Positions 1-10,076 of a stretch of 64,000 nt of DNA are shown here, piece by piece. The stretch lies in the NCBI RefSeq assembly GCF_003600835.1, contig NZ_NQYC01000001.1, positions 1,302,001 to 1,366,000 of the forward strand, in the 5' to 3' direction. The notes beneath the pieces were generated by a model that was not told the DNA's origin, made no database searches, and saw only the letters and a list, made by a program, of their open reading frames with translations. The first letter of the stretch is position 1; every line of letters starts with the position of its first letter. The translations under genes and the position numbers were made by a program. Source of the stretch: Bacillus sp. PK3_68. GTDB taxonomy: Bacteria; Bacillota; Bacilli; Bacillales; Domibacillaceae.

Positions 1-1023
1 TCCCATAACTTGCGGATAGCCTCCGTAATCCGGTGATTCCATCGCATATTCCATTGGCATAGGATAGCCTGGATAGCCTGCTCCCGGCATAGCATGCGTG
101 CACGGTACACAGTAACTGTGCGATGGATGCGGCGGCATCTGATAAGGAGCAATGGTTGGATACATTGGTGGCGCGTAATTCATTGGCGCAACGACTCCTG
201 CTTCTTGTGTGATTTGCACATGATCAGATGACGGATAATTCATCATTGGATAATGTGACGATATTTCTTCAGAGGATTCCATTATTTCTTCGCCCATCTC
301 ATATGAAGGCTGCATGAGAGGTGCTTGCTGCATCGGCATCTGCATCGGCATCTCCATTGGCGTTGGCATTGGCATGCACCATTGTGGATGCATGCCTGGA
401 TGCATACCATACCCTTGTACTTGTGGGGCCATTTGATGTTGATTCACATATGCGCTCATTGGATAATTACTTCCTCCTTGTAGTTGTGGTGCCATCTCTA
501 TCTCCGGCATAGGCGGCGGCATAATTGGAACACTTGTGCTTTCTACTAATTCTTCCTTTTTATCAAGTCCCGGAAATATATTGTCCGGCTTAACAGGTGG
601 AGTAGGAGGTGGTGGCGGTTGAACCGTCTGCTGCATTTGTTCCATATTCATTTGGAACACTTGATTAATCTCCACCTCTGGTACAACTGGAGGAAGCGGT
701 GGCATCATCGGTTGTTTCGGCTGTTCTTTCGGCTGTTCTTTCACCGGTGAAACTTGTGTTGGCTGCTCTTTAACAGGCTTTGGTGGAGGAACGACCGGCG
801 CCTCTTTGTTTGGCATTTGCATAGGAACAACCGGCGCTTCTTTTACTGGCATCTCTTTTTTCATGGTTCCTGCCGGTGTAGGGACTTTGATCTTCATACC
901 TGGCATAATCAAGTCTGGATTGGACAACTGTGCGTTTAATTTTTTTAACTCATCAAAGTTCACTCCGTATTTTTTAGCGATCGTCCAGAGTGTATCTCCT
1001 TTCTGAACAATATGGATTCTCAT
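1..1023 (-). CDS. safA: SafA-like spore coat morphogenetic LysM protein (partial, C-terminus off the window)
   Basis: The reading frame is open from ATG at 1023, behind a GGAGGG site, to the window edge, at least 341 codons. The N-terminus (about residues 1-50) is a LysM peptidoglycan-binding domain beginning MRIHIVQKGDTLWTIAKKYG. The rest is low-complexity: proline- and lysine-rich spacers with repeated KEQPK units, then Met/Pro/Tyr/Gly-rich stretches. In B. subtilis SafA binds SpoVID and organises inner-coat assembly around the forespore, and it lies directly downstream of nadBCA as here. Family assignment rests on LysM plus this synteny; the C-terminal repeats are not conserved enough to prove it. 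The stop codon is not visible. Confidence 0.85.
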   Translation of the reverse strand, partial: MRIHIVQKGDTLWTIAKKYGVNFDELKKLNAQLSNPDLIMPGMKIKVPTPAGTMKKEMPVKEAPVVPMQMPNKEAPVVPPPKPVKEQPTQVSPVKEQPKEQPKQPMMPPLPPVVPEVEINQVFQMNMEQMQQTVQPPPPPTPPVKPDNIFPGLDKKEELVESTSVPIMPPPMPEIEMAPQLQGGSNYPMSAYVNQHQMAPQVQGYGMHPGMHPQWCMPMPTPMEMPMQMPMQQAPLMQPSYEMGEEIMESSEEISSHYPMMNYPSSDHVQITQEAGVVAPMNYAPPMYPTIAPYQMPPHPSHSYCVPCTHAMPGAGYPGYPMPMEYAMESPDYGGYPQVMG

Positions 1024-1092
1024 TTTCTCCCTCCTTAGACATTCGTCGTAGTATATGTGAGCGATGCGGATTTGTGAACGAACCTACACCAA

Positions 1093-1121
1093 ATTGTATG
1101 CGTCAAAAAAAGAAGTTATGA
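1093..1121 (-). promoter_or_regulatory. Candidate sigma-E promoter for safA
   Basis: On the minus strand a CATACAAT -10 element (1093-1100) lies 13 bases downstream of TCATAACT (1114-1121). This resembles the mother-cell sigma-E consensus, an ATA-containing -35 followed by CATACAAT. It sits about 70 bases upstream of the safA start, and safA is sigma-E dependent in B. subtilis. Match by eye only. Confidence 0.5.
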
Positions 1122-1250
1122 GAAAAGAATGGATATAAGAGAAATAGAAAGGACCATTGACTTAAAATATATATGGTTGTGATTACCGAGTTATTCATTC
1201 TTAACTAGATGTTCTTTCTTCTGTTAGATACTCTGTTAAAATACTCCTTC

Positions 1251-1282
1251 AAAAAAAACACACCTGCTTAAAAACAGGTGTG
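1251..1282 (-). terminator. Intrinsic terminator of nadBCA
   Basis: The minus strand reads CACACCTG, a short loop, CAGGTGTG, then eight T residues. It begins 14 bases after the nadA stop, so it ends the nad operon before safA. Confidence 0.9.
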
Positions 1283-1295
1283 GACTTACAACATT

Positions 1296-2399
1296 CTATC
1301 TATTTAGCATGCGATCCAACGCCAATACCGCTTCATGGGCAGTTTGCTCGTCTACTTTAATCACATTGCCTTCGTTTCCTTCAATGATGGTATCAAGCGA
1401 CCATAGTAAATGAGGCAAGTCGATACGATTCATCGTGAGGCATGGACACATATTTGGATTTAACGAAATGATATGCTTATCGGAATGCTGCTGAATAAGG
1501 CGGTTCACAAGATTCATTTCTGTCCCGATAGCCCAGGCACTTCCTGGCTCGGCTTCTTCAATTTTTTCAATGATATACTTTGTTGAACCATTGTCGTCAG
1601 ATAGCCCTACCACTTCGTGTGTGCATTCCGGGTGAACGATAATTTTCATATCCGGGTAAGTACGGCGTACATACTCAATATTTTGGACAGTAAAGTTCTC
1701 GTGAACAGAGCAATGACCTTTCCATAGGATGACTTTCACTTTGCTCAAGTCTCCTTCATACTCTAATTCATTATTTATTGGATTCCATACGGCCATCTCA
1801 CTAAGATCCACTCCTAAATCAAAGGCAGTGTTACGCCCTAAATGCTGATCTGGCAAAAATAAAATTCTCTCTTTCTTTCCAAAGGCCCATTTGACCATCT
1901 CATGCGCATTAGATGAAGTAACTGTAGCCCCGCCATTACGGCCAACAAAAGCTTTAATGGCTGCAGTTGAGTTCACATACGTAAGCGGCAGCATCGTATC
2001 GCCAAATAGACCTTGAAGTTCTTTCCAAGCCGTTTCTGTTTGATAAATATCCGCCATGTCCGCCATTGAACAGCCGGCACGCATATCAGGAAGAATGACC
2101 GTTTGCTCTGCTGTTGTCAAAATATCCGCTGTTTCCGCCATAAAATGAACACCACAAAATACGATATTCTTAGCCTTTTTGTTTCGGGCGGAGATTTGCG
2201 CTAGCTGCAAGGAATCACCAACAGCGTCAGCAAATTGGATCACTTCGTCTCGTTGATAATGATGGCCTGGAATAAAAAGTGAATCACCAAGCTGTCGTTT
2301 AATCGCTCTTACTTTTTCCTCCATTTCTTTTGTCTCCAGTTTCCGGTATTTTTCCGGCAGAGCAAAAGATGGCTGCTTAAGCATTTCCATGATAGACAT
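1296..2399 (-). CDS. nadA: Quinolinate synthase A
   Basis: NadA condenses iminoaspartate with dihydroxyacetone phosphate to give quinolinate, using an oxygen-sensitive [4Fe-4S] cluster in the cytosol. The 367-residue product has cysteines at 110 (RAGCSMAD), 230 (WKGHCSVH) and 320 (NMCPCL), the same three positions I recall as cluster ligands in the B. subtilis enzyme. The early motif [10 protein letters not shown] is also typical. The ATG at 2399 follows AAGGAGG with 9-base spacing and overlaps the end of nadC, so translation is probably coupled. It is the last gene of nadB-nadC-nadA, whose iminoaspartate is supplied by NadB. Confidence 0.97.
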   Translation of the reverse strand: MSIMEMLKQPSFALPEKYRKLETKEMEEKVRAIKRQLGDSLFIPGHHYQRDEVIQFADAVGDSLQLAQISARNKKAKNIVFCGVHFMAETADILTTAEQTVILPDMRAGCSMADMADIYQTETAWKELQGLFGDTMLPLTYVNSTAAIKAFVGRNGGATVTSSNAHEMVKWAFGKKERILFLPDQHLGRNTAFDLGVDLSEMAVWNPINNELEYEGDLSKVKVILWKGHCSVHENFTVQNIEYVRRTYPDMKIIVHPECTHEVVGLSDDNGSTKYIIEKIEEAEPGSAWAIGTEMNLVNRLIQQHSDKHIISLNPNMCPCLTMNRIDLPHLLWSLDTIIEGNEGNVIKVDEQTAHEAVLALDRMLNR

Positions 2400-3255
2400 G
2401 ATGAACTACCTCCTTAACAGAATTGGTGATTACCTTTGCACTAATATCTAAAGCGCGGATTGAATGAGTTAGTGCACCAAGAGAAATCCATTCAATGCCA
2501 CTTTCTGCAAACGGCTGAATTCCGTCGAGTGCAATGCCTCCTGAAGCTTCGGTGGCGATGCCAGCCGGGACAAGCGGCAGCCATTCCCGAATCTCTTCTG
2601 GTGTCCGATTATCAAACATAATAATATCCGCGCCCGCTTCCACAGCTTCAATCAGCTGCTGCTTCGTCTCTATTTCAACTTCTACTTTTACTGTATGACC
2701 AACGGCAGCCCTCGCTTTTTCTACTGCCTGTTTAATTCCCCCTGCAAAAGCAATGTGATTATCCTTTAACATCACTGCATCATAAAGGCCGCGACGATGA
2801 TTGTAACCGCCACCTACCTTCACTGCATATTTTTCAAGCATCCGCAATCCCGGTGTTGTTTTACGAGTATCACAAATTTTTGCACGAGTACCTGCCGTTT
2901 GCTCTACGGCTTTTGCCGTTGCCGTGGCAATTCCGGACATCCGCTGAATTAAATTGAGAATGACACGTTCTCCTTTCAAAAGCCCTTGCATCGTGCCTGA
3001 CACTTCCGCAATCACCATACCGGGTGTAACCACATCTCCATCGTTCACAGCTATATCCACACTAGCAGATGGATCAATAAGGGCAAAGCCGCGCTGTAAA
3101 ATCAGCTCTCCGCAGAAGATTCCGTTTTCTTTTGCTAGTAAAGTAAAAGATCCCTTTTCCTTTTGTGAAAAAAGCGCTTCGCCGCTTAAGTCGCCGTCAC
3201 CGATATCCTCAATAAAAAATCGTTTAAGCATGGATTCTAATTGAATTTCGTTCAT
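2377..3255 (-). CDS. nadC: Nicotinate-nucleotide pyrophosphorylase (quinolinate phosphoribosyltransferase)
   Basis: NadC converts quinolinate and PRPP into nicotinate mononucleotide with release of CO2, the third step of de novo NAD synthesis. The 292-residue product carries the family signatures [23 protein letters not shown] and [10 protein letters not shown], plus the C-terminal ASGGI phosphate-binding region. I prefer the ATG at 3255, preceded by GAGGTGG, over an in-frame GTG nine bases upstream. The gene overlaps the 3' end of nadB and the start of nadA, as expected for a tight operon. Confidence 0.96.
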   Translation of the reverse strand: MNEIQLESMLKRFFIEDIGDGDLSGEALFSQKEKGSFTLLAKENGIFCGELILQRGFALIDPSASVDIAVNDGDVVTPGMVIAEVSGTMQGLLKGERVILNLIQRMSGIATATAKAVEQTAGTRAKICDTRKTTPGLRMLEKYAVKVGGGYNHRRGLYDAVMLKDNHIAFAGGIKQAVEKARAAVGHTVKVEVEIETKQQLIEAVEAGADIIMFDNRTPEEIREWLPLVPAGIATEASGGIALDGIQPFAESGIEWISLGALTHSIRALDISAKVITNSVKEVVHHVYHGNA

Positions 3256-4819
3256 GCTGCCCACCTCTTATTTGTATTTGATTCTTTGTTTGCACAATTT
3301 GTTTTCCTTGCCAGCCCGCTTCCTCTGTTGCAATATCCGTACGGATGTGCGCTCCTCGACTCTCCCGCCGGAGGAAAGCAGCACGGCTGATTAAATAGCT
3401 GTTGATATGCATATAAACTTGTTCGATGTTGTCCCTATCCAGCTCGTCTAAGCCATTTTCTATCCATTGTTGAATGCCTTGGCCTTTTAAATAGTTTATG
3501 TGGCTCTCTAAACTCTCTGGTGCTCGGATAATACCTGCTGCTCCCATTGTGCGCATCTGTAATTCTTTCTTTGAAAGCCCGGTGACTGATTCATTTTTTA
3601 ACTGTTTTCCGTAATGAAAAATATTTGCCCGCTGATGATCTATCGGCAGATGGCTGTTAATAAATTCTGCTAATCTTTTTCCATATACAATCCCTTCCAA
3701 CAAAGAATTGCTCGCCAGCCGATTGGCACCATGGACACCGCTATGAGCCACTTCACCAACGGCATAAAGCCCCGGCACTGTTGTGCATCCGTTTGAATCG
3801 ACTGAAACGCCGCCCATTAAGAAGTGGCTTCCCGGTGCAACTGGAAGAAGTTTTTCCCTGATTGGCACACCATTTCTCTCACATATCGCCGTAATTGTTG
3901 GAAAGTGCTTCTCAAATTGTTGAATTCCGCTAATATCTAAAAAAACATCTTTTCCCTTTGCCCGTGCCTTATAGATCTCATAAGCTGTAATATGACGCGG
4001 AGCCAGATCTTTTAACGGGTGGACTCCTTCCATGAGAAGCAAACCATCCTCATCAATAAGCGTAGCCCCCGCCCCTCTAACCGCTTCAGAAATCAGCCCT
4101 CTCACAGCTCCATTCTTGAAAAGCAAAGTAGGATGGAACTGAACAAACTCCATATCGATAACTTCAGCACCGGCACGAAAAGCGATGGCAATGCCATCTC
4201 CTGTCATGGTCGGCTGATTAGAGGTAGCAGGATAAACGGCACCAACCCCTCCTGTTGCCAAAACAACATGCGGTGACCAATAACGGCTTCTCTCTCCGTC
4301 TTTGTTTTTTGTTTTTATGCCGATACACCTAGAACGGTCTTCCGACATTAAGCACTCATAAGCCATTTCTCCCTCGATCATTTCCACATTTGCAGGCAAA
4401 GTTGCCAACAAGTATTCTACCGTATGCCGGCCTGTCGCATCCCCACCAGAGTGAACAATTCTTTTCGCACTATGTGCTCCTTCAAGACCAAGCGAGGGCT
4501 GTCCATTCTCGTCTCTATCGATACCTAGTCCACCTTCGATTAATTCTCTTACTGCAGTCGCTCCCTCACTAGCTAACCGTTTCACTTCTTCCGTAAAATG
4601 ATGATATCTTCCTGCCTTTAACGTATCTTCTATATGTGAATGGATACTGTCATTTTTGTCAATTACTGCTGCAATGCCCCCTTGAGCAATGTAAGAGTTG
4701 CTTTGTCTGATCTTTGTTTTTGTGAGAATAATCACATGACTGGTTGAATGTAAATGATGAGCCAGCTGCAGAGCAGCTAGTCCGCTGCCAACAATAATGA
4801 CATCCGCTTGTTTATCCAT
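3224..4819 (-). CDS. nadB: L-aspartate oxidase
   Basis: NadB is a flavoprotein that oxidises L-aspartate to iminoaspartate, the first step of de novo NAD synthesis. From the ATG at 4819 (GGAGGAG, 6-base spacing) it is 531 residues. The N-terminal FAD-binding motif is ADVIIVGSGLAALQLA. Later come AQGGIAAV, the HSGGDATGRHT region and GEVAHSGVHGANRLASNSL, shared with the succinate dehydrogenase/fumarate reductase flavoprotein family. An in-frame start 36 bases upstream lacks a ribosome site and would run into the operator. First gene of nadBCA, divergent from nifS-nadR. Confidence 0.97.
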   Translation of the reverse strand: MDKQADVIIVGSGLAALQLAHHLHSTSHVIILTKTKIRQSNSYIAQGGIAAVIDKNDSIHSHIEDTLKAGRYHHFTEEVKRLASEGATAVRELIEGGLGIDRDENGQPSLGLEGAHSAKRIVHSGGDATGRHTVEYLLATLPANVEMIEGEMAYECLMSEDRSRCIGIKTKNKDGERSRYWSPHVVLATGGVGAVYPATSNQPTMTGDGIAIAFRAGAEVIDMEFVQFHPTLLFKNGAVRGLISEAVRGAGATLIDEDGLLLMEGVHPLKDLAPRHITAYEIYKARAKGKDVFLDISGIQQFEKHFPTITAICERNGVPIREKLLPVAPGSHFLMGGVSVDSNGCTTVPGLYAVGEVAHSGVHGANRLASNSLLEGIVYGKRLAEFINSHLPIDHQRANIFHYGKQLKNESVTGLSKKELQMRTMGAAGIIRAPESLESHINYLKGQGIQQWIENGLDELDRDNIEQVYMHINSYLISRAAFLRRESRGAHIRTDIATEEAGWQGKQIVQTKNQIQIRGGQHERNSIRIHA

Positions 4820-4843
4820 TATTTTCTCCTCCTGATTTAACAG

Positions 4844-4855
4844 GTGTCTTGACAC
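4844..4855. promoter_or_regulatory. Putative NadR (NiaR/YrxA) operator
   Basis: A perfect 12-base palindrome, GTGTC-TT-GACAC, lies between the divergent nadB and nifS genes and overlaps the -35 hexamer of nifS. NadR, encoded just downstream of nifS, is the nicotinate-responsive repressor of both transcripts in B. subtilis and binds sites of this type. Placement and symmetry are seen directly; the assignment follows the known regulon. Confidence 0.7.
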
Positions 4856-4878
4856 ATATATTTACACAAATTTAAACT
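4849..4878 (+). promoter_or_regulatory. Sigma-A promoter of nifS-nadR
   Basis: TTGACA at 4849-4854 is followed after 18 bases by TAAACT at 4873-4878. The -35 lies inside the NadR-type palindrome. Confidence 0.6.
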
Positions 4879-4886
4879 AATGACAA
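4859..4886 (-). promoter_or_regulatory. Sigma-A promoter of nadBCA
   Basis: On the minus strand TTGTCA (4881-4886) and TAAATA (4859-4864) are separated by 16 bases. It overlaps the divergent nifS promoter, and the 12-base palindrome falls just downstream of its -10, so one bound repressor could block both directions. Confidence 0.55.
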
Positions 4887-4924
4887 GGCTTTTTTTAAAT
4901 CCTTTTATAAAGGAGGAACATTCA

Positions 4925-6049
4925 TTGATTTATTTTGATTACGCAGCCACTACGCCTATGAGTGAACAAGCGCTTAGCGTTTATATAAAGGCTAGCCAGG
5001 AATTCTTCGGCAACAGTTCAAGCCTTCATGATGAAGGCAGCCAGGCACGTTTTCTGCTTGAACAATGCAGGGAAACTTTGGCTAGGCTGATCGGTGGAAA
5101 AAAGGAAGGGATTTACTTTACTTCCGGAGGAACGGAAAGCAACTTGTTATCCATCATTTCGCTTGCACGGGCAGCAAGAAAAAGGGGAAACCATGTGATT
5201 GCATCAATGGCGGAGCATTCATCTGTCCACTCTGCATTGGCCTTTTTAGAAAAAGAAGGGTTTCATATTACAAAGCTGCCCCTCAGCTCCCAAGGAGTGA
5301 TAGAACCTGAAGAACTGGCAGCCGCTATTCGTCCAGATACCATTCTCGTATCTTTACAATATGCTAATCAGGAGATTGGAACGATTAATCCTATAGATAA
5401 AATTGGAAGGCTGCTAAAAGAGAAGGGTATTTTATTTCATTCAGATTGCGTCCAGGCATTTGGTAAGCTAGATCTTCGTCCATTGCTTCTATGGGTAGAC
5501 AGCTTGTCCGTCTCTTCTCATAAAATATTCGGTCCAAAAGGGATAGGAGCAGTCTACATCTGTCCTTCCCTCCACTGGTCTCCTCTTTTTCCCGGCCTCA
5601 CTCATGAAAATGGGTTTCGGGGAGGCACTGTTAATGTTCCAGCAGTTGCAGCTTTCACAGCTGCTGCCGAGGAAGTCTGTCGGACATCCAGCTTGCAAAA
5701 AGAATGGGAACTTCGCCGTCTGTTAAAAGAAAAGCTGACTTCCTCTTCTTTTCGCTGGATTGAAGCGGACGAAACAAGACAGCTCCCTTCGATTATTGGC
5801 ATGACAATTCAAGGAATGGAAGGACAGCTCGTCTTGCTAAAGCTAAATGAACAAGGCTGTGCTATTTCAACGGGCAGCGCTTGTGATACCCGTTCCGAAA
5901 ATGGAACAAAGGCTATCCTTGCTATGGGACATTCCATAGAAAAAGCACGGCAGTTCTTCCGCATTTCATTGAGCAGCCGAACAACTATACAAGAAATAGA
6001 GAGGCTGGGAAATCTTTTACTGGGAATAACCGCATCAGTTCTCCGTTAG
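4925..6049 (+). CDS. nifS: Cysteine desulfurase of the NAD locus (NifS/NadS)
   Basis: PLP-dependent cysteine desulfurase, likely supplying sulfur for the NadA iron-sulfur cluster. Motifs: IYFDYAATTPMS at the N-terminus, the PLP lysine in SVSSHKIFGPKG, and the catalytic cysteine loop STGSACDTRSENG. The TTG at 4925 is preferred (374 codons): it follows AAAGGAGG with 8-base spacing and gives the conserved start MIYFDYAATTP. An ATG at 4880 would add 15 residues absent from the family and overlaps the promoter. It is divergent from nadB and followed by nadR. Confidence 0.93.
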   Translation: MIYFDYAATTPMSEQALSVYIKASQEFFGNSSSLHDEGSQARFLLEQCRETLARLIGGKKEGIYFTSGGTESNLLSIISLARAARKRGNHVIASMAEHSSVHSALAFLEKEGFHITKLPLSSQGVIEPEELAAAIRPDTILVSLQYANQEIGTINPIDKIGRLLKEKGILFHSDCVQAFGKLDLRPLLLWVDSLSVSSHKIFGPKGIGAVYICPSLHWSPLFPGLTHENGFRGGTVNVPAVAAFTAAAEEVCRTSSLQKEWELRRLLKEKLTSSSFRWIEADETRQLPSIIGMTIQGMEGQLVLLKLNEQGCAISTGSACDTRSENGTKAILAMGHSIEKARQFFRISLSSRTTIQEIERLGNLLLGITASVLR

Positions 6050-6109
6050 AACTGCTTAACACCTTATGATAGAATAGAGGCAGTGGATATTGAACATGGA
6101 GGGATTAAC

Positions 6110-6649
6110 ATGACTCCCGGGAAGAAGATTTTAGGAGAAGAAAGACGCAAGCTTATAGTGGAATGGCTGCGAATGAGCAAGGAACCATTAACAGGCGGGG
6201 AACTGGCGAATCGTTCCAATGTTAGCCGCCAAGTGATCGTAAATGATATTACATTATTAAAAGCGAGAAATGAACCCATTATCGCTACGAGTCAAGGCTA
6301 TTGTTATTTTGCCCCGGCAGCCCCAGAGCAATGGTTTGAACGTTCCATTGCCTGCAGCCACAAACCTCAAGACGCAAAAGAAGAATTAAATCTTCTGGTT
6401 GATCTTGGCTTGCTCGTGAAAGACGTGAAAATTGAGCACCCAGTGTACGGAGACTTAACAGCTTCTATTATGGTCTCCAATCGAAGGGAAGTAACTCAAT
6501 TTATCCAGCGTGTAAACGAGACCAATGCTTCATATTTATCACAGTTAACAGATGGCGTTCATCTTCACACCATTGCCGCAAGAGAAGAAAGAATCCTAGA
6601 TGAAGCGGAAGCCGTCTTAAAACAGGCAGGTTTCTTGCTTGCCGAATAA
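6110..6649 (+). CDS. nadR: NAD biosynthesis transcriptional repressor NadR (YrxA/NiaR)
   Basis: The protein has an N-terminal winged helix-turn-helix (about residues 6-65, with GGELANRSNVSRQVIVNDI) and a C-terminal 3H domain that binds nicotinate. The 3H histidines are visible in KIEHPVYGD, GVHLHTI and neighbouring residues. The ATG at 6110 has GGAGGG six bases upstream and gives 179 codons; an upstream in-frame GTG (6083) has no such site. In B. subtilis this protein represses nadBCA and nifS-nadR, and the shared palindrome at 4844-4855 fits that. Confidence 0.92.
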   Translation: MTPGKKILGEERRKLIVEWLRMSKEPLTGGELANRSNVSRQVIVNDITLLKARNEPIIATSQGYCYFAPAAPEQWFERSIACSHKPQDAKEELNLLVDLGLLVKDVKIEHPVYGDLTASIMVSNRREVTQFIQRVNETNASYLSQLTDGVHLHTIAAREERILDEAEAVLKQAGFLLAE

Positions 6650-6650
6650 T

Positions 6651-6687
6651 AAAAAGAGCTGTCTTGTTTATTAGGACAGCTCTTTTT
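6651..6687. terminator. Terminator after nadR
   Basis: AGAGCTGTC and GACAGCTCT form a stem with T-rich flanks on both strands. It ends nifS-nadR and may also work on the minus strand. Confidence 0.85.
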
Positions 6688-6712
6688 ATTTCTTTTGCTC
6701 TCTATACTTAAT

Positions 6713-6862
6713 GGTTGATTTTGGTGACAGGCGGGCGCTCCTCACGGCTGGTCCATAAGCCCCCTCGTTATGTACATTCCTACCAAGATCAGCTTTTCCT
6801 GATGGAGTCGCCGCCTTCTGCTACAACCCACTCTAAAAACTACATGCTTCTTTAACAGAGCA
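6713..6862 (+). repeat. Degenerate Bacillaceae intergenic repeat (type 2)
   Basis: The stretch runs from GGTTGATTTTGGTGACAGGCGGGCG to GGAGTCGCCGCCTTCTGCTAC and then CTTCTTTAACAGAG. Its right half aligns by eye with 42797-42870, which shares the CTTC(C/T)GCTACAA core and the CTCTTTAACAGAG end. The arms resemble a GC-rich hairpin repeat I recall from many Bacillus chromosomes. It fills the nadR-pheA gap and contains no gene. Confidence 0.55.
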
Positions 6863-6878
6863 ATTTATTTCGTTTCAC

Positions 6879-7736
6879 TTACTCATATTGAATAGCGTAC
6901 GCCTGATAGCTTCCAAGCACATGCACATTGCAGCCGAGCGCTTCCATCTCAGCAAATGCACCCGGCAAGAGCACCTTATCCATTCGCTGTTCAATATCAA
7001 GAATAAAGAAATAATGCCCAAGGCCCGTTTTTAACGGACGGGATTCAATTTTACTTAAATTGATATTCCGCCAGGAAAATGCAGACAGCACTTGATGCAA
7101 TGCACCCGGCCGATCAGAAGGCAGTGTGATCACGACGGTCGTTTTATCACGAGGCCGAATAAGCGGAAGCGAGATGTCCTGTTCCTGTTTGGCAAGCACA
7201 AGAAAACGAGTATGGTTAAAATCATAATCGTGGATATTTACTCTGGCAATAGCCAAATCATACTCTTGGGCGGATAATTCATTGGCAATCGCCGCCAGCC
7301 GCTGTTCAGGATGCTCTTTTACATACTTTGCGGCGGCGGCTGTCGACGCCACCTGCTCATGGGGAATATCCGGAAAATAACTATGTAAAAATTTGTGACA
7401 TTGAGCAATAGCATGGGGATGCGAAAGGACTTTTTCTGTCTTTTGCCACTCGTAGGCATATTCTTTATGTACGAGCAAATGCTGCTGAATTGGTTCCGTC
7501 ACTTCTGCTACAATTTTTAAATCTGCCTCATGAAACAAATAATCAATTGTTAAATTTACTGTGCCTTCAAGCGTATTTTCAATTGGTACAACGGCAAAGT
7601 CCATATCTCCATTAATAACAGCATCCATACAAGCTGGAATCGTTGAATAAGGAACATGTTCCTCCGCCGGAAACGCATGGCGTACCGCTAAATTAGTGAA
7701 AGTAGCGGCGGGGCCTAAAAAAGCGATTTTTCGCAA
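6879..7736 (-). CDS. pheA: Prephenate dehydratase
   Basis: PheA decarboxylates and dehydrates prephenate to phenylpyruvate in phenylalanine synthesis. The 285-residue product has the N-terminal PDT domain (FLGPAATFTNLA near residue 5, then VPIENTLEGTVNLTIDYL, and HTRFLVLAK near residue 175). A C-terminal ACT domain follows with ESRPLKTGLGHYFFI, the site of allosteric phenylalanine binding. No chorismate mutase domain is fused, as usual in bacilli. It lies downstream of pheB on the same strand. Confidence 0.96.
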   Translation of the reverse strand: MRKIAFLGPAATFTNLAVRHAFPAEEHVPYSTIPACMDAVINGDMDFAVVPIENTLEGTVNLTIDYLFHEADLKIVAEVTEPIQQHLLVHKEYAYEWQKTEKVLSHPHAIAQCHKFLHSYFPDIPHEQVASTAAAAKYVKEHPEQRLAAIANELSAQEYDLAIARVNIHDYDFNHTRFLVLAKQEQDISLPLIRPRDKTTVVITLPSDRPGALHQVLSAFSWRNINLSKIESRPLKTGLGHYFFILDIEQRMDKVLLPGAFAEMEALGCNVHVLGSYQAYAIQYE

Positions 7737-7792
7737 TGAGATCTACTCCTTACTAGAAAATTGGGACTATTTAGAATGAAAGAAGCCGGCTC

Positions 7793-8248
7793 TTACCCCC
7801 CTGAACCGAGAACTTCTACAGTATCGATGAACTCTAGCTTTTCCAGCTCTGCCAGCATATCATCCAGGTCAATTGTCATATTACTTACATTTAACGAAAG
7901 AGTAACATTCGCTCTTCCTTGAAGAGGGATCGTCTGATGAATCGTTAAAATATTGCATTCATATTTAGCGACGAGCCCCAGCAATTCGGACAGCGTACCA
8001 GCTCGGTCTTCAAGATGGAAGAACAGAGTAATGATCCGTTCGGTGACGACCTTGTGAAAAGGAAAGACAGTATCACGATATTTGTAAAAAGCACTGCGGC
8101 TCAAATCAACCTTTTTTACTGCCTCCCAGATAGATTCCACCCGGTGTCGGTCAATCAGCTCTTTTGCCTCAAGCGTTTTTTTCATTGCTTCCGGCAACAC
8201 ATCTTCACGTACGAGATAAAATTTCCGTTCAAAATCCTTCTTAGCCAC
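7793..8248 (-). CDS. pheB: ACT domain protein PheB (UPF0735)
   Basis: A 151-residue protein. An N-terminal segment (about 1-70, containing [27 protein letters not shown]) resembles a helix-turn-helix and is followed by an ACT domain (about 72-146, [27 protein letters not shown]). In B. subtilis pheB lies between obg and pheA, as here. Often annotated as a chorismate mutase-like or regulatory protein of phenylalanine synthesis; the exact role is unproven. Transcription probably continues into pheA. Confidence 0.85.
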   Translation of the reverse strand: MAKKDFERKFYLVREDVLPEAMKKTLEAKELIDRHRVESIWEAVKKVDLSRSAFYKYRDTVFPFHKVVTERIITLFFHLEDRAGTLSELLGLVAKYECNILTIHQTIPLQGRANVTLSLNVSNMTIDLDDMLAELEKLEFIDTVEVLGSGG

Positions 8249-8260
8249 GACTCTCCCTCA

Positions 8261-8384
8261 CTTAAAAGCGGAAGGCGCTTGATCTGCGCGCTAGGGGGTT
8301 GGAGGGAAGGCATCGGGAGTCGCTCTTTGACTCCCTAAGACTTTCCGAAACCACCGTACGCGCTAGCACCTGCAGCTAGATAAA
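8261..8384 (+). repeat. Type-1 hairpin repeat, divergent copy A
   Basis: The unit starts CTTAAAAGCGGAAGGCGC and ends CACCTGCAGCTAGATAAA, the same ends as the two copies that follow. Its middle differs and carries its own stem, GGGAGTC with GACTCCC. The reverse complement aligns by eye with 49419-49540, sharing GGCGCTAGCGCGTAC-type and GAGCGCCTTC-type blocks. Confidence 0.7.
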
Positions 8385-8507
8385 CTTAAAAGCGGAAGCG
8401 CCTCGTCAGCTGCGACAAGCATAAAGCAAATGGACGAAATGGCGCTTTTCTGCCATGCAGTCCATTTGTTTTATGACCTCGAGCAGCTAGGCGCTGCAGC
8501 TAGACAA
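8385..8507 (+). repeat. Type-1 hairpin repeat, copy B (123 bp)
   Basis: Unit from CTTAAAAGCGGAAGCGCC to GGCGCTGCAGCTAGACAA. It is a long imperfect palindrome: CAGCTG...CAGCTAGGCGC outside, CATAAAGCAAATGGAC pairing with GTCCATTTGTTTTATG inside, and ATGGC...GCCAT at the tip. It differs from copy C at one base. Confidence 0.85.
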
Positions 8508-8630
8508 CTTAAAAGCGGAAGCGCCTCGTCAGCTGCAACAAGCATAAAGCAAATGGACGAAATGGCGCTTTTCTGCCATGCAGTCCATTTGTTTTATGAC
8601 CTCGAGCAGCTAGGCGCTGCAGCTAGACAA
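8508..8630 (+). repeat. Type-1 hairpin repeat, copy C (123 bp)
   Basis: A head-to-tail duplicate of copy B with one substitution (CAGCTGC-A-ACAAGC instead of CAGCTGC-G-ACAAGC). The near identity of B and C suggests a recent tandem duplication or gene conversion. The three copies occupy nearly the whole obg-pheB gap. A small open frame over B and C only translates the repeat. Confidence 0.85.
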
Positions 8631-8744
8631 AATTAAGGCGGTTAAAACCCGGCCAATGCAAGACGGACGCCTCTGTGACCACTTGTGTCCCCTGGGCGTG
8701 ACAGCTTACTCTGACTGAAACTATTAGCCGTTTTCCTTTTCCAA

Positions 8745-10043
<1,299 letters not shown>

Positions 10044-10076
10044 CTATTAATGAAGCTATGCATTTTGTGAAGCGTT

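Noticed and set aside
321-1006. Plus-strand frames over safA
   Set aside because: Antisense shadows of the low-complexity, repeat-rich safA coding sequence.
8261-8630. Possible CRISPR-like array from three regularly spaced repeats
   Set aside because: The repeated unit itself is 123 bp and directly abutting, with no unique spacers and no cas genes.
8430-8636. A 68-codon open frame with two identical MDEMALFCHAVHLFYDLEQLGAAARQ-type units
   Set aside because: It is only the translation of tandem hairpin repeats B and C; no ribosome site and no coding logic.
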